From: an uncultured Bacteroidales bacterium
GTDB lineage: Bacteria; Bacteroidota; Bacteroidia; Bacteroidales; Bacteroidaceae
Direction: 5' to 3'
NCBI GenBank assembly: GCA_937901185.1
Contig: CALCHR010000063.1
Span: 1-25,159 of the forward strand
Length of the DNA: 25,159 nucleotides
A program made the position numbers and the translations under genes. The notes beneath the pieces were generated by a model. That model made no database searches, was not told the origin of the DNA, and saw only the letters and a list, made by a program, of their open reading frames with translations. The stretch's first letter is position 1. Every line of letters starts with the position of its first letter. Of the stretch, positions 7,375 through 14,078 are shown piece after piece.

Positions 7375-7409
7375 GTGCCGCTCGGTTTAAATACTGGGCG
7401 GTATTTTTT
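7375..7409 (+). terminator. Intrinsic terminator upstream of dut
   Basis: A 12-bp stem (7375-7386 with 7393-7404) with several G.U pairs, loop TTAAAT, followed by TTTTTT. It would stop transcripts from the NAD cassette before the replication genes. Confidence 0.7.
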
Positions 7410-7440
7410 ATTTAAAACTCAATTTTTTGAATAACTTTAC

Positions 7441-7450
7441 TGTATTATAT
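7441..7450 (+). promoter_or_regulatory. Conserved promoter-like element P3 (TGTATTATAT, divergent 3' half)
   Basis: It shares TTTACTGTATTATAT with P1 but continues TTTTG instead of AATAT. It lies 33 bases before the dUTPase start and AAGGAG follows at 7467. It is the weakest match of the seven elements. Confidence 0.5.
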
Positions 7451-7482
7451 TTTGTAAAACATTTTTAAGGAGTGATAAACCT

Positions 7483-8010
7483 ATGATTAAGTTTCTTATT
7501 AACCCTAACTACGATGTAAAGGCACCTGAGCGTGATGATGGTAATGGTGGAATCGATTTTTTTATTCCGAACTATACGGAAACTTTTGAAAAAGCCTTTA
7601 ATGAAAAAAATTTGTCCATTAATGCTTATCTTGAACATACTGCTGATGGCGTGTTTATTATTATTCCCGCCCACGGTAGAGCAAATATTCCGTCTGGTAT
7701 TCATAGCTACATTTCTGCTAACGTAGCTCTTGAAGCTCAGAATAAGTCTGGTATTGCAACAAAACTTGGACTTGTTTACGGAGCTTCTGTAATTGATAGT
7801 AATTATACTGGGCTTATTCATTTAAGCATGATAAATACTACTAGCGATACAGTTAAGCTTCCTCTTGGTATGAAGATTGTACAGTTTCTTCCCAGACTGA
7901 TTGATATTTCACCAATTGAAGTGTATAATAATATGTCGCTTGATGAATTTTATAAGGATTTTGCATTTTCTAATCGTGGAGACGGGGCCTTCGGTTCAAC
8001 AGGCGTTTAA
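7483..8010 (+). CDS. dut: dUTPase (trimeric dUTP pyrophosphatase)
   Basis: A 175-residue homotrimer-type dUTPase. Visible motifs in order: DDGNGGIDFFIP (18-29), NKSGIATKLGLVYG (87-100), ASVIDSNYTG (101-110) with catalytic Asp105 and base-stacking Tyr108, GMKIVQF (129-135), and the C-terminal closing arm NRGDGAFGSTG (164-174) with Phe170. The region between motifs 1 and 2 is longer than in the E. coli enzyme. It hydrolyses dUTP to dUMP, keeping uracil out of DNA and feeding dTMP synthesis. First gene of the primosome operon, behind P3 and AAGGAG. Confidence 0.93.
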   Translation: MIKFLINPNYDVKAPERDDGNGGIDFFIPNYTETFEKAFNEKNLSINAYLEHTADGVFIIIPAHGRANIPSGIHSYISANVALEAQNKSGIATKLGLVYGASVIDSNYTGLIHLSMINTTSDTVKLPLGMKIVQFLPRLIDISPIEVYNNMSLDEFYKDFAFSNRGDGAFGSTGV

Positions 8011-8034
8011 TTAAACACACTTAGGAGGAAGCTA

Positions 8035-8712
8035 ATGTCCGCTTGTTTTTTACGTGAGATTTGTAACGGCAAAGACTGTGATAAAGACTTTTGCCTCAGA
8101 AAATACAAAATGGATTCGCTTTATACAGCAGCCTGTATGTCAGAAAGTCAGAAGAAGCGTATTACTTTAAAAATAGATGCTGACGGAACAGACCTTGAAC
8201 AGTTTAAGCAGCTTGCAGCTATTGAGAATGACATTATAAATTTTGTTAAAGAAGGAAAAAATTTATATCTGCATTCGGCTAACTGCGGCAATGGCAAGTC
8301 TTCTTGGAGTGTCAGACTTGCACAAGCTTATTTCAATAAAATTTGGGCACGTACTGAAAGCAAATGTAGAGTGCTTTTTGTAAGTGTTCCCAGATATTTG
8401 CTCGCGATTAAAGATAATATTTCAAACAGAAACGAGTATGCTGAGTACATTAAAGAAAATGTGCTGGATGCAGATCTTGTGATTTTTGATGACTTGGCTG
8501 CAAAAATGGGATCAGAGTTTGAATTGACCCACTTACTTAATATTATTGATAACAGAATTTCTTTGGGTAAGTCAAATATTTATACAACTAATCTAAATAG
8601 GCAACAGCTATACAATGCTCTTGGTGAGAGATTGACTAGCAGAGTTGCAAATATGTCAATTGATATCGAGCTCTTTGGAGCAGATAAAAGAGTTTTAGCG
8701 AACGGAGGCTAA
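8035..8712 (+). CDS. DnaC/DnaI-like AAA+ helicase loader
   Basis: A 225-residue AAA+ ATPase with Walker A NCGNGKSS (83-90), Walker B LVIFDDL (about 155-161) and a sensor-1-like TTNLN followed by RLTSRV, the arginine-bearing end seen in DnaC/DnaI/IstB ATPases. The N-terminus carries four regularly spaced cysteines (4, 10, 15, 20), which may bind zinc as the N-terminal domain of DnaI does. AGGAGG precedes the ATG. It sits immediately upstream of the DnaB-like helicase, the expected partner for loading onto single-stranded DNA. Confidence 0.85.
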   Translation: MSACFLREICNGKDCDKDFCLRKYKMDSLYTAACMSESQKKRITLKIDADGTDLEQFKQLAAIENDIINFVKEGKNLYLHSANCGNGKSSWSVRLAQAYFNKIWARTESKCRVLFVSVPRYLLAIKDNISNRNEYAEYIKENVLDADLVIFDDLAAKMGSEFELTHLLNIIDNRISLGKSNIYTTNLNRQQLYNALGERLTSRVANMSIDIELFGADKRVLANGG

Positions 8713-8718
8713 TGTAAG

Positions 8719-10032
8719 ATGATCGCACAATTTCAAATTATTAATAAAGTACTCCAAAATAGGGACTACTCTTTTATCACACTAAATAATCTGTCTGCGG
8801 AACACTTTTATGCTTATAAGGCTGAGTATGAGTTTATTAAGGCTCATTATAATACTTATCATACTGTTCCTGATCGTCTTACGTTTCTTCAGCATTTTCC
8901 TGAGTTTGTAATTCAGGATGTAAATGAACCTGATAATTACTTAATTGAACAGCTTTATAATGATTATAATCAGAGTTACCTTGCCACTCGTCTTAACAAC
9001 CTAAAGCGATTTTTGGAAGCAGATGATACCGCTGGAGCAATGCAGTATTTTAAAGAGTCTCTGGAGAAGCTTCATATAGGTTCAGCTCTTCAGTGTACGG
9101 ACATTATATCTGATACTTCAAGATATGAGCGATACCTTGATGCAGGTACTAATCAGTCGAAATACTTTATCTCAACTGGTTTTAAAGAACTTGATATGGT
9201 TATTACAGGCATCGACAGAAGAAATGAAAATATGGTTATCGCCGCCCGAACGGGTGTAGGTAAGTCGATGATGCTTTGTGCGATAGCTGCAGCTGCTTCT
9301 GTGCAGGGTCTGTGTGTCGGTATATATTCTGGAGAGATGACAATTGATAAGGTTGCTTACCGTATCGATACTTTGCTAGGTAAAATCGATAACAGAAAGA
9401 TTTCTCATGGTGATCTTTATTATAAAGAACATTATAAGAATTACTTGGATAGCCTTAAGTGTTCAGGTTATGGACCTATTAAAGTAATAACACCTAATGA
9501 TATTGCAGGCCCGGCAACTGTAGATGCTCTGCAGGCATTTATAGAAAAAGAGCATCTAGACATACTATTTATTGACCAGTATTCGCTGCTTGAAGATACC
9601 AGCAGAGCAAAAGCTGAGCATGAAAAAGTAGCTAATATTTCTAAAGCAATTAAAAATCTTCAGGTACGTAAGCAAATTCCGATTATCTCAGTTACACAGA
9701 TGAATCGTACTAAAAACGAAGATAAATCACAGGATACTACTCAAATCGCTCTTTCTGACCGAATTGGTCAGGATGCTACAGTCATTCTTATGCTTGATAA
9801 GCAAGATACTGAGGATCCTAATTATAAGGGTTATTATAAGTTTATTGTGAATATAGTTAAGTCAAGAGATGGTGGAGACGGAAGAAAGCTCGATTACCTC
9901 TGGGACTTTAACTCAGGAATTTATCGATATATTTCTAATGATAACGATGGCGTGACATCTGAAGAGGACATTGAAGAGCTTGAAAACTGCTATAGTGTCG
10001 ATTATCCTCCGTCAGACGAGTGCCCATTTTAA
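8719..10032 (+). CDS. Replicative DNA helicase, DnaB-like
   Basis: A 437-residue protein. The N-terminal ~130 residues are helical, like the primase-interacting DnaB N-domain. The RecA-fold motor follows with Walker A ARTGVGKS (176-183), IYSGEM, LDILFIDQYSLLED as Walker B (about 280-292), PIISVTQMNRT with the sensor glutamine, and ATVILMLD. The C-terminus is acidic. It would unwind the fork as a hexamer on the lagging strand. The start is ATG 8719 with GGAGG at 8704-8708; a stray ATG-TAA at 8712-8717 lies between. Confidence 0.9.
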   Translation: MIAQFQIINKVLQNRDYSFITLNNLSAEHFYAYKAEYEFIKAHYNTYHTVPDRLTFLQHFPEFVIQDVNEPDNYLIEQLYNDYNQSYLATRLNNLKRFLEADDTAGAMQYFKESLEKLHIGSALQCTDIISDTSRYERYLDAGTNQSKYFISTGFKELDMVITGIDRRNENMVIAARTGVGKSMMLCAIAAAASVQGLCVGIYSGEMTIDKVAYRIDTLLGKIDNRKISHGDLYYKEHYKNYLDSLKCSGYGPIKVITPNDIAGPATVDALQAFIEKEHLDILFIDQYSLLEDTSRAKAEHEKVANISKAIKNLQVRKQIPIISVTQMNRTKNEDKSQDTTQIALSDRIGQDATVILMLDKQDTEDPNYKGYYKFIVNIVKSRDGGDGRKLDYLWDFNSGIYRYISNDNDGVTSEEDIEELENCYSVDYPPSDECPF

Positions 10033-10042
10033 GGAGTAGCTA

Positions 10043-11002
10043 ATGCCAGTACTTAGAGTTGATAATTATATAATTGAAACGCCTCTTTATGAAGTAGTTT
10101 GTCAACTCAAGATGGCGTTGACAAATGGTAAACTAAGAGAAATAAAAGCTTGGCATGAAGGTGAGGACAACATTGTAGTGACGTGTCCTCACCATGCCGG
10201 CGGTCATGAAGCACATGCTGCAATGAATATTTACGTTGGATCAAGCTCAAAAGTTCGCTACGGATACTGTAAATGCTGGGCTTGTGATTTCCAGTGTAGC
10301 TTTACTAAATTTGTGGCTGAGTGCTTTGAATGCTCAGAAGAGTTTGCTAAAAACTGGCTTAAAGATAAATTCGGCAAAATATCAAGCAGCGGAATTGTTT
10401 TATGTGATGATATTGTTATAAAACAAAATAAAATGCCTGTTCGCATGTCTCCGAGTTATTTAGATGCTTTTCAGGACTGGCATCCGTATTTAGCACAAAG
10501 AAAGCTTTCAAGAGAAGTTTGTGAACTTTTTAAAGTTAAATATGATCCACAAACGAGTCAAATTATCTTCCCGTGTTTTGACGTAGCCGGAAGAATTATT
10601 ATGGCCCCGAGACGATCTATTTACAATAAAACTTTTTATATTACTAAAGACCAGGACAAGCCTGTTTATTGTCTTGATTATATTATAAAAAATAATATTT
10701 CAACTGCAATTCTTTGTGAGGGTCCTGTTGATGTCTTAACATGCTACTCTAGAAACTACCCGGCTATCGGTACTTGGGGCAATCCTTCACCGAGTCAAAT
10801 AGAAGCAATAAATAAATCACCAATTAAGGTACTTTATTTAGGAATGGATAATGACTGGGCAGGCCAAAGAATGACAAATATTGTTAAAGCTGGCCTCGAT
10901 CCCAGAATTATTATAAAAGAGATTAAATGGCCTCAAAAGGACCCGAATGCATGCTCTTATGAAGAATTTCAAAAAGCTGTAAATGAGGCTAAAAATTCAT
11001 AA
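10043..11002 (+). CDS. DNA primase, DnaG-like (zinc finger plus TOPRIM)
   Basis: A 319-residue protein. Its N-terminal CHC2-like zinc finger has CPHH (48-51) and CKCWAC (76-81). The TOPRIM domain has the catalytic Glu226 (LCEGPVD) and MDND (268-271) followed by GQRM, then KDPN (299-302), as in DnaG. It is much shorter than cellular DnaG and lacks the C-terminal helicase-binding domain. It synthesises RNA primers for the lagging strand. It follows the helicase with AAGGAG and ends the primosome operon. Confidence 0.9.
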   Translation: MPVLRVDNYIIETPLYEVVCQLKMALTNGKLREIKAWHEGEDNIVVTCPHHAGGHEAHAAMNIYVGSSSKVRYGYCKCWACDFQCSFTKFVAECFECSEEFAKNWLKDKFGKISSSGIVLCDDIVIKQNKMPVRMSPSYLDAFQDWHPYLAQRKLSREVCELFKVKYDPQTSQIIFPCFDVAGRIIMAPRRSIYNKTFYITKDQDKPVYCLDYIIKNNISTAILCEGPVDVLTCYSRNYPAIGTWGNPSPSQIEAINKSPIKVLYLGMDNDWAGQRMTNIVKAGLDPRIIIKEIKWPQKDPNACSYEEFQKAVNEAKNS

Positions 11003-11010
11003 AATCATAT

Positions 11011-11025
11011 TGTATTATATAATAT
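11011..11025 (+). promoter_or_regulatory. Conserved promoter-like element P4 (TGTATTATATAATAT)
   Basis: Exact 15-base match to P1 and P2, placed 70 bases before the SSB start. No terminator hairpin precedes it, so the primase transcript may read through into ssb. Confidence 0.7.
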
Positions 11026-11095
11026 CAGACGACAACTGATAAATATAAAAAAATAAATCAAAAATACCAAAACAATACCAAAGGAGAAATTCAAA
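11026..11095 (+). promoter_or_regulatory. A-rich, nearly G-free 5' leader of ssb with repeated AATACCAAA
   Basis: Between about 11039 and the GGAG ribosome site at 11083 the leader is almost only A, T and C. Two AATACCAAA copies (11063 and 11074) are 11 bases apart, and the second runs into the ribosome site. No stem is visible. An unstructured leader of this kind could be bound by the SSB itself to control its own translation, as in the T4 gene 32 principle. Function is inferred. Confidence 0.4.
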
Positions 11096-12013
11096 ATGTC
11101 AAATTCAATCTTTTCTTATTCCGATTACCAGAAGATCGCTGCTCAGGAGCAGACTCAGTCCAGTGGCGATGGCACTAAGGTAGGCTACTTTAAGCTTGCT
11201 AACGACGGCGATATCGCAATTGCACGTATTAATTTCAGCTCAACAGACGAATTTATGTTTGCTGCTGTTCATACACTTCAGGTTGGTGGCAGATGGATGA
11301 AGGTATGCTGCCATAATCCTCTTGGTATGAATGCTGCTGGCTGTCCTCTTTGCTCTGCAAATGCTGCTAATCCTAAGGGATCTATCAGCAAGTCTGCTAA
11401 GAAGATGTATATTCCTATGATTGTTTCTTATCGTGATGCTCAGTCTGCGACTGGCTATACTCCTCCTGTTCCTGTTATTTGGGAACGTCCTGCGGGCTTT
11501 TCTCGTGAGCTTGCAAATAAGCTTATGGTAGCAGGTAATCTCAAGGATGTACTTGTACTTATCACTCGTAATGGTAAGGCAGGCGATATGCAGACTACAT
11601 ATTCTGTGGATGTACTTCCTGCAGCTCATCCTGTGTTTAAGCCTGAAATGATTCCTACTGACTTCAGTGCTTTCAATAACTTTAATATTGCTAAGCATTC
11701 CTATTGGGAAAAGACTACTGAGGAAATTAATACTTTTCTTACTACCGGTCAGTTCCCTGAAAGACCTCAGACTAATACTCAGCAGGCTGCAAATACCGTG
11801 GCAACTGCAGCGAGTGCTTATGGTGCTCAGCCTGCTGCAACTCAGACTGAGGCGTATGCAGCACCTTCTACCCCTAGTTTCCAGGCAGCTACACCCGCGC
11901 CGCATACTAACTTTAATACTACTCCCTCTTATACGGCACCTGCAGCAGCACCTACTACCACACCTGACACTTCGACTACTCCTGTAAGGAACTTCTCTGG
12001 CTTTAGTTTCTAA
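11096..12013 (+). CDS. Single-stranded DNA-binding protein, gp32-like with zinc site
   Basis: A 305-residue protein. The core has a probable OB-fold with an inserted Cys/His site (CCHNPLGMNAAGCPLC, 71-86) of the kind found in T4-type gp32 and related phage ssDNA-binding proteins. After residue ~225 a long low-complexity tail follows, rich in Ala, Thr, Pro and Gln. It ends in an aromatic tip NFSGFSF rather than the acidic tip of bacterial SSB. Codon use is uniform (CTT, GCT, CCT), suggesting high expression, and it has its own promoter P4, leader and terminator. It coats ssDNA at the fork. The family call relies on the zinc site, tail and context. Confidence 0.7.
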   Translation: MSNSIFSYSDYQKIAAQEQTQSSGDGTKVGYFKLANDGDIAIARINFSSTDEFMFAAVHTLQVGGRWMKVCCHNPLGMNAAGCPLCSANAANPKGSISKSAKKMYIPMIVSYRDAQSATGYTPPVPVIWERPAGFSRELANKLMVAGNLKDVLVLITRNGKAGDMQTTYSVDVLPAAHPVFKPEMIPTDFSAFNNFNIAKHSYWEKTTEEINTFLTTGQFPERPQTNTQQAANTVATAASAYGAQPAATQTEAYAAPSTPSFQAATPAPHTNFNTTPSYTAPAAAPTTTPDTSTTPVRNFSGFSF

Positions 12014-12030
12014 TATAATTAATTAAATTT

Positions 12031-12060
12031 AAAAGCGTGCCTAATTTTAGGTGCGCTTTT
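12031..12060 (+). terminator. Intrinsic terminator after ssb
   Basis: A 14-bp stem (12031-12044 with 12047-12060, two G.U pairs) around a tight 2-base loop; the 3' arm ends in TTTT. Its T-tract runs straight into P5. Confidence 0.85.
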
Positions 12061-12062
12061 AT

Positions 12063-12077
12063 TGTATTATATAGTAT
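12063..12077 (+). promoter_or_regulatory. Conserved promoter-like element P5 (TGTATTATATAGTAT)
   Basis: One mismatch (G for A) to the consensus. It starts 3 bases after the terminator stem and lies 22 bases before the polymerase start. Confidence 0.65.
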
Positions 12078-12099
12078 ATGAAATTAAGTGAGGTTATGT

Positions 12100-13968
12100 A
12101 TGAATAGTTTATTTAGTGGCTTTGATCTATCGGGAAGTGCTAAACCTAAAAAAGTAGATACAGATGCTCTGTTAAAGAAATTAACACCTGCGGCAACTAC
12201 CCAGAAAAAGGTAGATACTAAAATTACAAATCAAAATCTTTTTGCTGATGCCGGTGAAGGTTTAGCTGATTTTCATGTTGAACTCAATAAGCCGAAGCCT
12301 GAAACACTCGCAGCAAAGGCAGCAAATCCTGAAGATGAAGAAGTGGATGCAACAAAAGTGCTTAAGTCTAAAAAGCTCTCACTTCCTGAGAAGCTAGCTA
12401 TTATTAAGCTTAAGGTACTTGAAGTGCTCGGTAAGCAGAAGAAGAATGTTATTGTAATTAAGGACAAAGCAACTTTTGAAGACTATATTTCAAAGGCTAT
12501 TGAGTTTGGTCGTATCGCAATAGATACCGAGACTAATAACTCTACTGACCCAATGACTTGTCAGTTAATGGGTCTTTGTCTGTACTATGAAGGTGGTAAG
12601 CAGGCTTATATTCCTATAAACCATGTTAATCCTGACACTGGAGAGCATCTTGACTGGCAGCTGACAGAAGAAGACTGCAGAGTACAGCTTCAGAGAATTA
12701 AGGACGCAGGCACTTTTGTAGTAATGCATAACGGTAAATTCGATTATGAAGTTATTAAGTGCACCTGTGGTATCGAAATTGAGCCTGACTGGGATACTAT
12801 GATCGGTGCTCATACAATTAATGAGAATGAAAAAATGGGTCTTAAGTGGCAGTATGTTAATAAAATTGACCCCACACAAGAAAAGTACGATATTGAGCAT
12901 TTGTTTACTGTACCGTATAAATATGTAGATCCTGATATTTTTGCTCTTTACGCTGCGACAGACTCAATGATGACTGATAAACTTTACGTATATCAGGTAG
13001 CTATCTTGGAAGCTCCCGGCAACGAAAAGCTTTATTGGATGTTTAAAACTATCGAAATGCCTATTGTAAAAGTTGCAGGAGATATGGAGCTTATTGGTGT
13101 CTGTATTGACCAGGAATTTGGTGAAAAGCTCAGATTAAAGTTTAATCAGAATTTGGAAGATATTGATGCAAGAATTGATCAAGAACTTGAAGCTCTTAAA
13201 CCTACTATCACAAAGTGGAAAAGTAGCAAGGATGCCACTGATAGGACTAAGCAGTTTGAGCCTAAGAAGACCACTCTCTCACTTGCAAAGCTTGAAGAGA
13301 AGTACCCTTGTGTCGATGAAAAAACAGGTAAAAGATATAAAGTTGGTAAATCTAAAATTGAACAGCTTGCTGATCCTATTAATCTTGCATCACCTACACA
13401 GCTCGCTATTCTATTTTATGATATCTTAAAGTGCCCCACAGTAAGCAAAAAATCGCCCAGGGGAACCGGAAAAGATGAACTTGAAGCTTTAGCCGAGAGA
13501 ACTGATATCGCGCTCTGTAAGCTGATTTTGGAGCGTCGTGGTGTGGTTAAGCTTATCTCAACTTATATTGACGTTCTGCCTGCTCTTGCAAGACATTGGC
13601 CTGATGGACGTATTCGTTATAAGCTTAATTCAGTTGGTACCGATACAGGTCGTTTCTCTTCTGGTGGTGAGTTTAAGTTCCTTGACGGTGATGAGCCTGT
13701 AGAGATTTCTGGCTTTAATTCGCAGAACATTCCTTCACGAGGCGATGGTAAAATTACTCGCCTTCTATTTGAAGCCAAGAAAGAATTTGCTGATGTAGAA
13801 ATTTCTGATGACCACTATGTACTAAAAGAAGTCTCAGAAGTAGAAACCAGCGAAGGCTGGAAGTATGGAAAAGATTTGGCAATTGGTGATAAGCTGATTA
13901 CTGACGAAGGCTTCGATATAGTTAAAAATATTGTATATAAAAATAGAGACTATTTTATTTATGTTTAA
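12100..13968 (+). CDS. Family A DNA polymerase, N-terminal part (3'-5' exonuclease and first polymerase motif), frame ends before motif A
   Basis: The start is ATG 12100 with GTGAGG upstream; a GTG at 12088 is in frame but overlaps that site. After a ~115-residue charged N-terminal extension comes a complete DEDDy exonuclease: AIDTETNN (Asp142, Glu144), MHNGKFDYE (Asp215), YAATD (Tyr284, Asp288). The thumb/palm segment TDTGRFSSGG and GFNSQNIPSR...RLLFEA follows. Normally about 10 residues after this the catalytic GSDYS of motif A appears. Here a 63-residue stretch (560-622) follows, including VETSEGWKYGKDLAIGDKL, which resembles the first strands of Hint/intein folds but lacks an initial Cys. 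TAA then ends the frame at 622 residues. The remaining motifs lie downstream in the same frame. Alone this part could proofread but not polymerise. Confidence 0.85.
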   Translation: MNSLFSGFDLSGSAKPKKVDTDALLKKLTPAATTQKKVDTKITNQNLFADAGEGLADFHVELNKPKPETLAAKAANPEDEEVDATKVLKSKKLSLPEKLAIIKLKVLEVLGKQKKNVIVIKDKATFEDYISKAIEFGRIAIDTETNNSTDPMTCQLMGLCLYYEGGKQAYIPINHVNPDTGEHLDWQLTEEDCRVQLQRIKDAGTFVVMHNGKFDYEVIKCTCGIEIEPDWDTMIGAHTINENEKMGLKWQYVNKIDPTQEKYDIEHLFTVPYKYVDPDIFALYAATDSMMTDKLYVYQVAILEAPGNEKLYWMFKTIEMPIVKVAGDMELIGVCIDQEFGEKLRLKFNQNLEDIDARIDQELEALKPTITKWKSSKDATDRTKQFEPKKTTLSLAKLEEKYPCVDEKTGKRYKVGKSKIEQLADPINLASPTQLAILFYDILKCPTVSKKSPRGTGKDELEALAERTDIALCKLILERRGVVKLISTYIDVLPALARHWPDGRIRYKLNSVGTDTGRFSSGGEFKFLDGDEPVEISGFNSQNIPSRGDGKITRLLFEAKKEFADVEISDDHYVLKEVSEVETSEGWKYGKDLAIGDKLITDEGFDIVKNIVYKNRDYFIYV

Positions 13969-13998
13969 GTTTTATTTTGGAAAGGAGAGTGATGCTAA

Positions 13999-14058
13999 AT
14001 GAGTAAGTCCATTAAAACCAGAACAATGTATAAACTTGTCGGTTCGGACTATTCTTAG
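13999..14058 (+). CDS. 19-codon segment carrying the polymerase catalytic Asp (GSDYS), flanked by stops
   Basis: ATG 13999 follows a good ribosome site (AAAGGAGAG at 13981-13989) and opens a 19-codon frame, MSKSIKTRTMYKLVGSDYS, ending at TAG 14056-14058. YKLVGSDYS is clearly the first half of family A polymerase motif A; Asp at 14047-14049 is the metal-binding catalytic residue. The second half (QEPR) begins at 14071, after the TAG. It is in the same frame as both flanking polymerase parts; exactly 33 bases separate the TAA of the N-part from this ATG. As a free 19-residue peptide it would have no obvious use, so it is probably joined to the flanks by recoding, bypass or another process. Confidence 0.55.
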   Translation: MSKSIKTRTMYKLVGSDYS

Positions 14059-14078
14059 CGAAAGTCAGCACAAGAACC
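14041..14078 (+). other. Candidate recoding/bypass site in polymerase motif A
   Basis: Codons read GAC TAT TCT TAG CGA AAG TCA GCA CAA GAA (14047-14076). Skipping the 12 bases 14056-14067 gives DYSAQEPR, with Glu at +5 from the catalytic Asp as in DYSQIE/DYSQQE. TCT before TAG and TCA at 14065-14067 are both Ser codons, fitting a take-off/landing pair for one tRNA. A two-part hairpin may form: GGTTC 14041-14045 with GAACC 14074-14078, and GACT 14047-14050 with AGTC 14063-14066, placing TAG in the loop. Function is inferred. Confidence 0.4.

Noticed and set aside
8712..8717. ATG-TAA minimal open frame between the helicase loader and helicase genes
   Set aside because: It probably arises by chance from the TAATG overlap; ATG 8719 is reachable from the same GGAGG site.
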